This document shows positions 26,001 to 35,619 of a DNA stretch of 52,552 bases, in pieces. The notes beneath the pieces are model-generated. The model had not been told where the DNA came from. It worked only from the letters and a program-made list of their open reading frames with translations, and did no database searches. The position numbers were made by a program, and so were the translations under genes. The first letter of the stretch is position 1. Every line of letters starts with the position of its first letter. Source of the DNA: Lachnospiraceae bacterium (GTDB lineage Bacteria > Bacillota > Clostridia > Lachnospirales > Lachnospiraceae); contig JAHZFJ010000030.1 in NCBI GenBank assembly GCA_019421365.1, positions 1 to 52,552 of the forward strand, given 5' to 3'.

Positions 26001-26213
26001 TTAATCCTGCTTACACTCCTCCAATAATTGCAATATCTTAGGTGTGCATCGTCTTCCTTTACAACTTCCACTTCCTGCTGAAGTTAACTTCTGAACTTTT
26101 TCCAAAGTATCTGCACCATCTTTAATTGCCTTTTTCATATTACTTTTATTAATTGCTTTACATATACATACTTTTGTGTATTTATCAATAATCTCTTGAT
26201 TCTCTTCAGACAT
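26001..26213 (-). CDS. BFD-like [2Fe-2S]-binding protein
   Basis: 70 residues with cysteines in the BFD pattern: CIC near residue 16-18 and CKGRRC near 51-56, in a small helical fold. Proteins of this family coordinate a 2Fe-2S cluster and deliver or accept electrons, as bacterioferritin-associated ferredoxin does. No ferritin gene is next to it. The start follows AGGAGG by eleven bases, with ATAACGTTGTTAT, a small dyad, in between. Confidence 0.85.
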   Translation of the reverse strand: MSEENQEIIDKYTKVCICKAINKSNMKKAIKDGADTLEKVQKLTSAGSGSCKGRRCTPKILQLLEECKQD

Positions 26214-26358
26214 AACAACGTTATCCTCCTTAACTTATATTATTCTTTCATTAATATCTAGATGAATTCTCCATTTATTTTTCCCAACTAGGTATCAAAA
26301 AGTCTTAACTTACTTATTAATATAATACTTTCATTATTCTATGTCAACAACGCAAAAA

Positions 26359-26401
26359 GAGCCTTTGCTCTATAGATTATTCATCTACCAAACAAAGGCT
26401 C
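26359..26401 (-). terminator. Terminator of the transporter operon, duplicate of the csp terminator
   Basis: GAGCCTTTG (26359-26367) and CAAAGGCTC (26393-26401), followed on the minus strand by TTTTTGCG. It lies eight bases after the stop codon at 26409 and differs from 25467-25509 at three loop positions only. Confidence 0.85.
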
Positions 26402-26408
26402 CCATTCG

Positions 26409-27611
26409 TTAGTGATAAATAGCACGAATTCTTTCTATTACTACCCATATAAAAACTATCATGCTTACCACAGCTATGAACAGTATAGCTATGTTCTCTT
26501 TGAGTAAAACCTCACGAATCGTAGGTGTCATATAATTAAATTCATTTATATGTTCACGTATCTGGTTTATAGTCCGATTAACACTATTAAAATCAGACCA
26601 TTTTGTAGGTATATATTGTAAAGGGAAAAAGGCAAATCGTTTAGCAGTAACTACGATACCTATTACTGCTAGTATAGAAGGAATAATCAATTTAACAAAA
26701 AACTGTGGCGATTTTTTTAGGAATTCCTGTAGTTTGAAATATTCTGTAAGCAGATGAACTGTCTTCCAGATAATAACGATACCTGCAACTAACCAAGGAA
26801 GGAATAACACATTCCCAAGTAACCTCACAATCAAATTCTGATCAACGATTGCCGCTGAGGAACCTAGTGGATAAACCATCATTAATTGCTCCACGTATTC
26901 TCTTCCTCTTGAACTATTTCCATAATCAAATTGTAGGTAATGAAACTCCGTCTTATCATCTCTTGACTGTACCATAACAATCGGATGATTTGTATCAAGA
27001 ATTCCTCGTACATAATATTCTCGCTGTTTAATCGTAGTCACTTCGTCCCCTTGTGAACTACCACTATCACTTTCAGTATTCTTATTAATTATCTTCTCAT
27101 CAATCACTACCTGCTGACCAATTATATCTAAACTTCCGAACAATGCATATGCAGTATCTCTATCTAACATACACCCCTCATAATCGTTTTCATATACATA
27201 ATTACCGCTATAGATCTGTACTGGTAGTATCTGATTCATTCCTCCATAAACAAGGTACTTCACTACATTCTTGTCTTTACCGAACTTCATATTGCTAACC
27301 TTCATATGCTCTTCCTTTTCATATGCGGTAATTTCAGGTACTTTCTTCACGCTATACAGCCTGCCTACTTGTTCCTCCTGTTGCTTCTCCTGCCCTTCGT
27401 CCTTCGCTTCTTCCATTCCATACTTCTCTTTTTCTTCCTCTAAGAGTGTCCTTACCTGTTCCTTCGTCGCCGGCTCCCCTTGCAACTGCACACTTACGCT
27501 CTGATAATTCTCCCGTAGTTCATAATATTTCATAACTCCGATGATGTAGCAAGCAACTGCAAGAAGAATTAAGACTACGTTTTTAATCTTCCACATACGC
27601 TCTCTACTCAT
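26409..27611 (-). CDS. MacB-core-like membrane protein
   Basis: 400 residues from ATG 27609-27611, preceded by AAGGA and overlapping the previous gene by eight bases. One N-terminal membrane segment (about 10-28), a Gln/Glu-rich stretch, then an extracytoplasmic domain with MLDRDTAYALFGSLDIIGQQVVI, the pattern of the MacB periplasmic core, and three C-terminal membrane segments. It resembles the permease half of MacB-type ABC exporters but lacks their usual FtsX arrangement and no ATPase is encoded nearby. It probably acts with the HlyD-like adaptor encoded just upstream. Confidence 0.7.
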   Translation of the reverse strand: MSRERMWKIKNVVLILLAVACYIIGVMKYYELRENYQSVSVQLQGEPATKEQVRTLLEEEKEKYGMEEAKDEGQEKQQEEQVGRLYSVKKVPEITAYEKEEHMKVSNMKFGKDKNVVKYLVYGGMNQILPVQIYSGNYVYENDYEGCMLDRDTAYALFGSLDIIGQQVVIDEKIINKNTESDSGSSQGDEVTTIKQREYYVRGILDTNHPIVMVQSRDDKTEFHYLQFDYGNSSRGREYVEQLMMVYPLGSSAAIVDQNLIVRLLGNVLFLPWLVAGIVIIWKTVHLLTEYFKLQEFLKKSPQFFVKLIIPSILAVIGIVVTAKRFAFFPLQYIPTKWSDFNSVNRTINQIREHINEFNYMTPTIREVLLKENIAILFIAVVSMIVFIWVVIERIRAIYH

Positions 27612-29937
27612 AGGTTCCTTTACGAACACGATCGCCCTCCATAACATTACGATTGCTTCCTATAATAACTTCCTCATCGTAACCTAACACATCATTAATA
27701 ACAGCTGTCTGGAAATCTTTCTTATCAACAATAACATTTACACGATAAGCCTTGAATTCCTTCCCAAGTATTGTACTTGTTTCCCTCATGACAAGTACAT
27801 AGTCACCTGAATTATCGTTTCTGAGTGCAGTTAATGGGATACAATTCTCATATTTCTCAGATGATTTTTCTATTGTAAATTGACCCGTTATCCCAGGTGC
27901 GAATTCCTCATCTGGAAGTTTTACCGTTACATTGTAGCGATCTCCTTCGCTATTATAAGCGATGTCAATTATTTCTCCTTCTACCGCTTTCTTATATCCT
28001 GTAAGTTGACAACTAATCTTGTCACCCGTCTGTACATATTCCATATATTCCTTTTCGAAACTACCAATGAATACGGAATTACTTGGTGTGATAGCAACTT
28101 TCTCACTTCCTGTAATTGTCGTCTTTGGTTCTATATCAAGAGAGGTAATCACTCCATCAATGTCGGCTAAGACTTCTCCTTCCACCTTAAGAACTCGGTT
28201 CAATTTTTCAAGAATCTCTGCTTTTTCTTCCATTTCATCTTCTAGTTGCTCCAGATCTAGCTCTGCTATCTTTGCATTAATTTGCTCATTTTCATTCTTT
28301 ATTAAATTACTCTTTTCAAAATCCGATAATTTATCCTCAGCATCCTCCACCGCTCGGTTTGCAGTCTCAACAACGTCTTCCTTCGCCTCTAAGCTTTCTC
28401 TTGCAGCTCGTATTCCATCTTTATCTTCATATACCTTATCTAATAAATCATCTACTGCCTTTGCCTTCTTCGCTAGTAAGTCTTTCGCCTTCTTTTCTTC
28501 TTTCCTCTTCTCAGCTGTAACATCATTCACTGCAGTTTGTGCCTTAGCAACTAGTTTTGCTTGCTCTTTCGTTGTTTCCTCCAACGCTGCTTTTGCTTTC
28601 TCCACTGCTTTATTCTTTGCTTTATACGCTGATTCATCAACTACAGACGAATCTAATATGGCTGTATAGTAATTCTTATACAAAGTAACATCACTTCCTG
28701 ATGGATTCGCTGCTAGATAATTAAAGTAAGCTATTGCTGCATCTGAGATTTCTGTATATTTAAGTGATACGCTACTAACTTGTTTTTTGGCACGATCTAC
28801 TGCCTCTGTGGCTTCTCTTATAGCGTTCTCCCCTTCTAATTGCTGAAGTTTGTATTTGTTTAATGCAGATTCATAACTTGGATCACTTGGATCTATCTTA
28901 GCAAGTTCACGGTCCTCTTCTTCCATAGTCAATTTCCATTTTTCTTTGACAACCTTTAGATTATTTTCCGCATCGTCAACAGCGTCTTGCGCCTCACTGA
29001 TTTTACTTTTAATCTCAGTATACTCATTCTTACCGAAATATGTATTATAGATATTCTCTAAATCTGTATACATCTCAGCATACTTTTGATTCTTCGCGTG
29101 TTGTTCTAATGTATTCATATATTTGATTAACGTTGTTTTCTTAAAGCAAACGTCATCTAGTTCGCTCTGAGCATCTGCAAGTTCGTCCTTGGCATTCTGA
29201 ATCTCTTTATTACTTGTTTCACCTGCGGTGGCATATGCTTCATTGGCTTCTGCTAACTGTTTCGTATACTTAGCTTTTGTATCATCATAAGACTCTTTTG
29301 CTGTATCATATTCTTCCCCGGCTTTATCATATTCTTCCCTTTGTGTATCACTTAACTTATCCTTAATCTCTTTTAACTTTTCCTTATAGACTACCTTTGC
29401 TTCGTTATAGTCCTCCTGTGCCCTCCTATAATCTTCCTTGGCACGCGTAACAGCTTTCTGCTCTTCACTCCCATCTGTATCTTCTGTCTCTACTGAAGCT
29501 GTCAAAATCGCCTTTTCATACGCTCTCTTACTAGCTTCATATTCATCTGTAGCTTTTTCAATTAGTTCACTCAACTGCTCCAAACTATATCGAAAGATTG
29601 GATCTCCTTTCACCACACTCTGCCCTTTCTTCACATATACTTCTTCAATCTGTAGATTACTAAGCATCTCTAGATATATGGCATTCGCAGAATCAATTTT
29701 ACCATCTCCTTTGATCTTATAATTCAGCGAATCTTTTCTTGCCTTTTGAGTAGAAACAAGCGGTACTGTTAAACTAGCACTAACACGAGATACTACTGTT
29801 AACACCATCATAGCAACTATAAATATTGCTAGACATTTGCCTGCCTTTTTCTGCAATCTATTACTCCATGTATTTTTTTCTTTCTCATTCATAGAATTCA
29901 TTCCTCTCCGTTCCATATCTATATACTTATTAATCAT
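27604..29937 (-). CDS. HlyD/RND-type adaptor with very long coiled coil
   Basis: 777 residues. One membrane anchor (about 34-54), a biotinyl-lipoyl-like half (EEVYVKKGQSVVKGDPIF), a very long Ala/Glu/Lys-rich coiled coil (about 120-600), the second lipoyl half (GEVLADIDGVITSLDI) and a beta-barrel end. This is the plan of membrane fusion proteins, but the hairpin is far longer than usual (typical total 350-450). The start at 29937 overlaps the stop of the preceding gene as ATGA; ATGs at 29901 and 29892 sit behind GGAGAGG and may be used instead. It is encoded between ABC permeases and a MacB-core protein. Confidence 0.8.
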   Translation of the reverse strand: MINKYIDMERRGMNSMNEKEKNTWSNRLQKKAGKCLAIFIVAMMVLTVVSRVSASLTVPLVSTQKARKDSLNYKIKGDGKIDSANAIYLEMLSNLQIEEVYVKKGQSVVKGDPIFRYSLEQLSELIEKATDEYEASKRAYEKAILTASVETEDTDGSEEQKAVTRAKEDYRRAQEDYNEAKVVYKEKLKEIKDKLSDTQREEYDKAGEEYDTAKESYDDTKAKYTKQLAEANEAYATAGETSNKEIQNAKDELADAQSELDDVCFKKTTLIKYMNTLEQHAKNQKYAEMYTDLENIYNTYFGKNEYTEIKSKISEAQDAVDDAENNLKVVKEKWKLTMEEEDRELAKIDPSDPSYESALNKYKLQQLEGENAIREATEAVDRAKKQVSSVSLKYTEISDAAIAYFNYLAANPSGSDVTLYKNYYTAILDSSVVDESAYKAKNKAVEKAKAALEETTKEQAKLVAKAQTAVNDVTAEKRKEEKKAKDLLAKKAKAVDDLLDKVYEDKDGIRAARESLEAKEDVVETANRAVEDAEDKLSDFEKSNLIKNENEQINAKIAELDLEQLEDEMEEKAEILEKLNRVLKVEGEVLADIDGVITSLDIEPKTTITGSEKVAITPSNSVFIGSFEKEYMEYVQTGDKISCQLTGYKKAVEGEIIDIAYNSEGDRYNVTVKLPDEEFAPGITGQFTIEKSSEKYENCIPLTALRNDNSGDYVLVMRETSTILGKEFKAYRVNVIVDKKDFQTAVINDVLGYDEEVIIGSNRNVMEGDRVRKGTYE

Positions 29938-30800
29938 TGCTTAATTCCAGACGCAACAATTCCTTGTTCTAGATACTCCTGCCCTTTTAGGAATATCAGT
30001 ACTGCTGGCAACATCATAATTAATGATGCGATAAATGATACTCCTAAGTTATCTGCTGATATCTGTGGTAGATATAAGGATAGCGGCCAATACGATTTAT
30101 CACGTAGGAAGGTCAATGGCTGCTCAATACTGTTCCATAATTCAATAAAGGAAAGAATCAAAGCAGAAATAATTCCAGCGTTCCCTAGTGGAATACCAAT
30201 GCGAAAGAATATATATCCCTCTCCCGCGCCATCTAACCTTGCTGCTTCTAACATCTCCTCTGGTATTCCTTTAAAAAACTTGGTCATTATAAATACAGGA
30301 AATGTTGAGAATATTGCGGGCAGTATAATTGCCAGGTGAGTATCTAACAAATGTAATTTGTTGAGTACCAAATAACTAGAAACAATCGTTACCTGAAACG
30401 GTAAGATCATTAACACAATATATATGTAAAACAAGATACTTTTACATGGAAAACGATATCTTGCAAAACTCCATGCCGCAGGTACTGCAATTAAAAACTG
30501 TCCAAGTACTGCAGGTACAACTTGCTTACAAGAATTCCAAAACATCACGAAGAATTGCGGCGCATCAAACAACAACTCTACGAATGATTTAAGCGTTGGA
30601 TATAACGGCACTAACGGCCATGAGACATAACCTTTACCCTGGTCTAACACAACGCCAATATAATCGGTAAGTTCCTCTCCTCTCATAAAACACCCACTCA
30701 ACACCATATAAATTGGAATCCATATGAGTAAACATGACAGGATTAAAATGATGTATGCGAAGATATGTTTATTATGATTTGTTGACTTTCTTTCCCTCAA
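29934..30800 (-). CDS. Carbohydrate-type ABC permease (MalG family)
   Basis: 288 residues with six membrane segments and the coupling motif EAARLDGAGEGYIFFRIGIPL of MalG-type permeases. The start is TTG at 30798-30800, seven bases after AAGGAGG. It forms the channel with the permease encoded at 30824. No ATPase gene accompanies them; in related bacteria one shared ATPase (MsmK type) serves several importers. Confidence 0.88.
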   Translation of the reverse strand: MRERKSTNHNKHIFAYIILILSCLLIWIPIYMVLSGCFMRGEELTDYIGVVLDQGKGYVSWPLVPLYPTLKSFVELLFDAPQFFVMFWNSCKQVVPAVLGQFLIAVPAAWSFARYRFPCKSILFYIYIVLMILPFQVTIVSSYLVLNKLHLLDTHLAIILPAIFSTFPVFIMTKFFKGIPEEMLEAARLDGAGEGYIFFRIGIPLGNAGIISALILSFIELWNSIEQPLTFLRDKSYWPLSLYLPQISADNLGVSFIASLIMMLPAVLIFLKGQEYLEQGIVASGIKQ

Positions 30801-30823
30801 CGTGTTTCCTCCTTAACAATTTA

Positions 30824-31708
30824 TTACAGCAGTTCTTCCTTATCGCTCCTTGTTAGCTTCTGAATACCTATAATGACTGTCAGTAACGTGATTGCTACAA
30901 GGACTGCTCCTGCACACATCTTTTGAATATCTAAGTTCGTAAACCAGTTATTGAATACATGTTGCAACATGTAGATACTCTCATGGGGGTAATCCCCTGC
31001 GATAAGATACGCCTCTCTGAATACCTTAAAACTGTTAATCAAAGATAGAACCGTGACAATGAATAAGGTGGACATAAGATTTGGAAGCGTAATATATATG
31101 AATTTAGTAACCGTACCAGCTCCATCAACGGAAGCTGCTTCATAAACACTTTCTGAAATTCCATTCAATCCAGCAATCCATAGAATAATGTCATATCCAA
31201 TATTCTTCCATATGTATGTGAAAACCAGGATATAGAACGCTTTACTCGAATTCATCCAATCTGTTCCATTGCCACCAAGATGCACAATAATCTTATTCAA
31301 CATTCCATATTCATCAAAGAATACTCTCCACAGTAATACAATGGATGCTGCCGGAATTACCATTGGTATTAAGAAAGTGGTTTTAATAACGTTTTGTAAT
31401 TTCCCTATTGAAAACAAAAGAACAGAGAAGAACAATGACAAGAGTAATAGCAGCGGAATACATATTAATAGAAACTTCCCTGTATTCTTTGCTGCTAATT
31501 TAAAGGCTTCATTAGCAAATACTAATCTGTAGTTCTCTAATCCAACAAATCTCCTTGTCATTGTTTCACTAAATGATCGTCTAACCGCGTCAATAAACGG
31601 AATTAGTACGAATATTGAAACTCCTAGAAAACTAGGAAGCAAAAAGCCCAAACCAAGAATCGTTTCTTTCCTTGCACGTTTTGTTCTAAAATACTTGCTC
31701 ATTCCCAT
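30824..31708 (-). CDS. Carbohydrate-type ABC permease (MalF/UgpA family)
   Basis: 294 residues from ATG 31706-31708, eleven bases after AGGTGG; GTG at 31723 is an alternative start. Six membrane segments and the coupling motif EAASVDGAGTVTKFIYITLPNL mark it as the MalF/UgpA-type partner. It has a promoter with three direct repeats upstream (31747-31796), shared in part with the solute-binding gene, and starts a four-gene run of permeases, adaptor and MacB-core protein. Confidence 0.88.
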   Translation of the reverse strand: MGMSKYFRTKRARKETILGLGFLLPSFLGVSIFVLIPFIDAVRRSFSETMTRRFVGLENYRLVFANEAFKLAAKNTGKFLLICIPLLLLLSLFFSVLLFSIGKLQNVIKTTFLIPMVIPAASIVLLWRVFFDEYGMLNKIIVHLGGNGTDWMNSSKAFYILVFTYIWKNIGYDIILWIAGLNGISESVYEAASVDGAGTVTKFIYITLPNLMSTLFIVTVLSLINSFKVFREAYLIAGDYPHESIYMLQHVFNNWFTNLDIQKMCAGAVLVAITLLTVIIGIQKLTRSDKEELL

Positions 31709-31746
31709 CTTTATTCTTACCACCTAACTACTTATAAGATATAAAA

Positions 31747-31796
31747 AGAATATCACGGAAATCTCTAAATAATCTTTAAGAAAGTATAAGATTCTT
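31747..31796 (-). promoter_or_regulatory. Promoter with direct repeats upstream of the permease operon
   Basis: On the minus strand TCTTATAC, TCTTAAAG and ATTTAGAG begin 10 and 11 bases apart, followed by a -10-like TATTCT (31752-31747) 17 bases after TTTAGAG begins. A matching pair of repeats and the same -10 spacing occurs upstream of the solute-binding gene. Repeats at one helical turn are typical of OmpR/PhoB-type response-regulator sites. Confidence 0.55.
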
Positions 31797-31867
31797 GAAA
31801 TTTATGTGTCCGGCATTATCTAAAAACATTGGCTGTCATAGACTTATTTTTATACAAACACTAAAAA

Positions 31868-31893
31868 AGACCCAAGTCCTAAGACTTGGATCT
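31868..31893 (-). terminator. Terminator after the solute-binding protein gene
   Basis: AGACCCAAGTC (31868-31878) and GACTTGGATCT (31883-31893) pair over the whole arm, with one position a G-U pair in the minus-strand RNA, followed by six T residues. It begins six bases after the stop codon and separates this gene from the permease operon. Confidence 0.8.
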
Positions 31894-31898
31894 AATTT

Positions 31899-34115
31899 TT
31901 ATTCCGCCAAATATCCCTTGGCTACATTCATAATATTCTGAACTGCTTCTTCTTTGCTAACCTTGTCTTCGAGGAAATCCTTAACCGAATCAATTACTAA
32001 CGAAGATAACATACTATCATATGATACCGGGCTATCTAATTCTTTCATTTTATCATATAGTTCTACTACTTGTTCCTCAGTCGGAGCTTCAATGTGCTTA
32101 ACTACATCATTTATACCGATTGTTATACCAAGAAGCGAATCCACTTCATTCATAACTCCATCTAACGCATTTACATTTACAGGAAAACCATCAAATGCCG
32201 TAGATGATTGTACTTTCTCACCTAATAGGTATGCTAAGAATTCCTTTGCTAATTCTTTATTATTACTTGTTTTATTAATCCCTACCAAACCACTTTCAAT
32301 GTACTGATTATCGAATGTATCATAATACATTCCCTCTTCCTTAGCTGCCGCTAGAGGAACTTGACAATCTGACAATGATAGTAATTGTGTAACAATAGTT
32401 TCATTTTTATTTCCAGAATATATTGCAAATCCACGGTCTAACTCAATAGCATTATCCACTTCTAAATCTGTTGTTCCAATATCGTATATATTCTCTTCTC
32501 CCATTTTCTCCATAAGTGATTGTAACATATCGAGATATTTACCAAGGATTTCTTCATTAATTGTTTTCTCAGCTGTAACTAATTCTTTACTATACAATGC
32601 CCAGAAAAGGTTTGCAAAGTTCTCTGCTCCTATGTTATTGAATAGACCTGTAACATCTTTACTTTCTAATAGTTCAATCATATCATCTAGAGAAGGCATT
32701 GCCTCAACTACCTCTTTATTACCGTAGGCTAATGGCACTTGGAAGCGCAACGGAACATAGTAACAACTACTATCTGATAGATAGTTTTGCATAATGTTTT
32801 TATTCAATGTTCCATCTTCAACAAGCGGCTTGATGATGTCACTAATGTCTTCAAGTACCCCCTTTTCTACATAGGAGTCTCTTGGCAAACCATCTAATAC
32901 CAGAATATCTGCACCATTACCTGCCAACAATTCTGTGTTTAATGCACGAATTGTATCCGATAAGTTTGCATTACTAGCTTCTCCGTTCTCAATAGCATAT
33001 GTATAATTAATCAGTATATCCGGATGTTCTGATTGGTACTTAATAATTGCTTGCCTGATGGTTGGATTCAGATACAACGAATATACATTCATCTGTGTAG
33101 ATGGCACCGATGCAACGCTTTCATCAAAATAGTAGTAAAATAGCTTAATATTATGTTGACTATCATAGGCTAAAACAGCATACGCAGTCTTTTCTTTTTC
33201 CATAACTGCTAAGTTCTGAAATACCATTGTTTGGTCAGACAATGTAGTAAGACCTCCTTCGACAATCGTTTGCCAAAGTGATCCATCTTTTTGTAATACT
33301 GAAACCCCTGCCGAATTCAAACTATAGATATTGCCATCTACTTCCTGGATCAAGGAATTTTCGAGTACTGCATCATAATCATAACTTGCTGTTTCTCGTC
33401 CATTCTTATCAATTAGAAGTAACTTCTGTTGTTCCGTGCTATACCCTATTAGATCTTGACTACTAGAAGCTACTGGTGTAGGTGTAGTTATAGAATACTC
33501 TTGTAGTATATCTCCTGTAGAAGGATCAAATGCTTTAATGCTCTCCCCGTACATGCTTGGTACTATAATCAATGTGCCATCTTCTAACACCTGTAAATCC
33601 TCTACATATGGATAGATCATCTCCCCCGTATAATACTCTGCTTTTGTCACTAGCCATGGGATTTCTATCTTATTTGCTACTTCTCCATCAGCTTTAAAGA
33701 TCCCGTATTGGATCTCTCCACTAGAGAAATCCGATACGAGCGTATAATATTGCTTATCCTTACCTAGAATAACCTTATCAATCATACACTTATTTTGATC
33801 AATACTGGTAAGCCAACTTACTGTTTTCTCAGTCCAGTTCTCACCATCATAAATCAATGCTTTCGTATCCGTATCAGTAGCCAAGTATACTTCAAGTTCA
33901 TTATCAGCATTTGACAGTATCGAGATAATCATTGATTCTTGATACTCTTCTGGTAATTCTAATTCTTGTTCCATATATCTTCCCATTGGAACACTAGAAG
34001 TCTCCTTATCTCCCCCTGATTTACAACCGGTTAATAACGAGCTGATTAGAATAACGCATAGAAATAATGCTAGTAATCTAGTTCTTTTGCTATCAGATAT
34101 TTTCTTCTTCCTCAT
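31899..34115 (-). CDS. Large solute-binding lipoprotein with extra N-terminal domain
   Basis: 738 residues from ATG 34113-34115 behind AAGGAGG; a start at 34142 is less likely. The lipobox LLTGC ends the signal peptide. Residues about 50-330 look like a repeated beta-sheet, propeller-like domain (recurring LVLEDGT- and VDGNIYSL-type strands). Residues about 340-738 match family 1 extracellular solute-binding proteins (YQSEHPDILINYTY ... EFLAYLLGE). Such receptors are usually 400-450 residues, so the front domain is the novelty. It would feed the two permeases encoded downstream. Confidence 0.75.
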   Translation of the reverse strand: MRKKKISDSKRTRLLALFLCVILISSLLTGCKSGGDKETSSVPMGRYMEQELELPEEYQESMIISILSNADNELEVYLATDTDTKALIYDGENWTEKTVSWLTSIDQNKCMIDKVILGKDKQYYTLVSDFSSGEIQYGIFKADGEVANKIEIPWLVTKAEYYTGEMIYPYVEDLQVLEDGTLIIVPSMYGESIKAFDPSTGDILQEYSITTPTPVASSSQDLIGYSTEQQKLLLIDKNGRETASYDYDAVLENSLIQEVDGNIYSLNSAGVSVLQKDGSLWQTIVEGGLTTLSDQTMVFQNLAVMEKEKTAYAVLAYDSQHNIKLFYYYFDESVASVPSTQMNVYSLYLNPTIRQAIIKYQSEHPDILINYTYAIENGEASNANLSDTIRALNTELLAGNGADILVLDGLPRDSYVEKGVLEDISDIIKPLVEDGTLNKNIMQNYLSDSSCYYVPLRFQVPLAYGNKEVVEAMPSLDDMIELLESKDVTGLFNNIGAENFANLFWALYSKELVTAEKTINEEILGKYLDMLQSLMEKMGEENIYDIGTTDLEVDNAIELDRGFAIYSGNKNETIVTQLLSLSDCQVPLAAAKEEGMYYDTFDNQYIESGLVGINKTSNNKELAKEFLAYLLGEKVQSSTAFDGFPVNVNALDGVMNEVDSLLGITIGINDVVKHIEAPTEEQVVELYDKMKELDSPVSYDSMLSSLVIDSVKDFLEDKVSKEEAVQNIMNVAKGYLAE

Positions 34116-34188
34116 AACTCCTACAATCCTCCTTGTTTTCAATATGCCTTGTCATAATACAATGGTGTTACCGTTACAAGACAAACAT

Positions 34189-34228
34189 AGAATAACAAGA
34201 AATCCTCTAAAAATTCTCTAAGATTCTT
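34189..34228 (-). promoter_or_regulatory. Promoter with direct repeats upstream of the solute-binding protein gene
   Basis: On the minus strand TCTTAGAG and TTTTAGAG begin 11 bases apart, preceded by AAGAA, and are followed by TATTCT (34194-34189) 17 bases after TTTAGAG begins. The same motifs occur at 31747-31796, where AAGAATCTTA lies exactly 10 bases further upstream. Confidence 0.55.
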
Positions 34229-34257
34229 AAAATATTGTGACAAATCTGTGGTATATC

Positions 34258-35619
34258 CTAGCTTTCTATAATCTTTGCCAGCTTGATTGTAAATGTACAA
34301 CCTCCGCCCTCCGTATCCTCTAATAACAAAATACCGTGATGCATCTTAACAAGTTCCTTCGCAATGCTTAGCCCCAACCCGTAATGTTTTCGATCATTGT
34401 GCGAAGAATCCATTTGATAAAATTTTTCAAAAACCGCTATTTTCTCCTCATCCGGAATTCCAATTCCATAATCAATCACTTGTATGTAAACATAATGTTT
34501 ACTTTTGTACGCATTTAATAAAATTGGTTTTACACTCTTAGAATATTGAATCGCATTATTCAGTAAAATCACTATTATTTGTTTTAACCTCTTAGCATCT
34601 GCATTGATAGGAGGTAATAGTGTTTCTGGCAAGGATATCGTAAGCTCCATATTAGAATCTTTACATATGGGTAGAAAATCCTCATAGATATCTAGTAATA
34701 TCGTATCCAATTCCACTTTCTCCATTACCATTCTCCATGTGTTAGTCTCTGTAGAAGATAGAATTAACAAATCATCCACCAAACTTGACATTCTATTACA
34801 CTCCTCACCAATGGTTGCAATGTAGTGATCTGATTTTTCTGGAACCACTTTAATTGCACTGGCACTGGTTCGTATTACCGTCAGTGGAGCCTTTAATTCA
34901 TGGGACGCTGCTGCTATGAATTCCGTTTGAAGTCGCTTGCTCTCTTCAACAGGCTTCATAATAAACCTTACATAGATTAGATTTAAGATTACCATGCATA
35001 GAATACCTAGTATCTCAATCAGTAAGAAAACCTTTTTCAATTGATCAAATGCTTGGTTTTCTTTCGTAAAATATTGAATCATTATGGCACTTCTATACTG
35101 TTTTTCAAATGGTATTACGAAGGCAACCGCATAGTATTCATGCCCCTGTTCATTCTTTAATTTATAGTGACGATAAAAGCCTTCTTTTTGTGAAATTGGT
35201 TTTACATTTAATAATAGATTGTCTTCTCTGGCCAGACTCTCAACCTTAGTAACCTCTTGCTCTCTTTCTTCCTCTGATACCCAACTTCCCCATTGTAATA
35301 ATGGTTTTCCTGCATCTACAATATGCAGAATCATCTCATTTGAACTTTCCATCTCTGTAATCCAAGTATTAGAAATAGTCGTATCCGAAGATAATTTCAT
35401 ATACACAGATGTTGCTGTACCTTGAAATAGTCTGCTTTTATTCTGTTTCTGCTCATGCACATTCATAAAAAACACTGTTAAAAGTGCACCAGAAAGAATC
35501 ACCCCCATACTTACACTGTATAACAAGACAAGTCGATTTTTCGCTTTCTGTACACTATTTCTTTCTTCCATATGATTTTTATGACTACTTCTTTGATATC
35601 TACCTTTTGTTGGTCTCAC
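34258..35619 (-). CDS. Membrane sensor histidine kinase
   Basis: 453 residues starting at GTG 35617-35619 behind GAGGGGG, overlapping the regulator gene by 20 bases. Two membrane segments (about 29-52 and 195-215) flank an extracellular sensor of about 140 residues. The kinase core has the H-box ASHELKAPLTVI, N-box LLNNAIQYSK, and G-boxes DYGIGIPDEE and GLGLSIAKEL. It would phosphorylate the regulator encoded just upstream in response to an outside signal, plausibly the ligand of the solute-binding protein. Confidence 0.93.
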   Translation of the reverse strand: MRPTKGRYQRSSHKNHMEERNSVQKAKNRLVLLYSVSMGVILSGALLTVFFMNVHEQKQNKSRLFQGTATSVYMKLSSDTTISNTWITEMESSNEMILHIVDAGKPLLQWGSWVSEEEREQEVTKVESLAREDNLLLNVKPISQKEGFYRHYKLKNEQGHEYYAVAFVIPFEKQYRSAIMIQYFTKENQAFDQLKKVFLLIEILGILCMVILNLIYVRFIMKPVEESKRLQTEFIAAASHELKAPLTVIRTSASAIKVVPEKSDHYIATIGEECNRMSSLVDDLLILSSTETNTWRMVMEKVELDTILLDIYEDFLPICKDSNMELTISLPETLLPPINADAKRLKQIIVILLNNAIQYSKSVKPILLNAYKSKHYVYIQVIDYGIGIPDEEKIAVFEKFYQMDSSHNDRKHYGLGLSIAKELVKMHHGILLLEDTEGGGCTFTIKLAKIIES

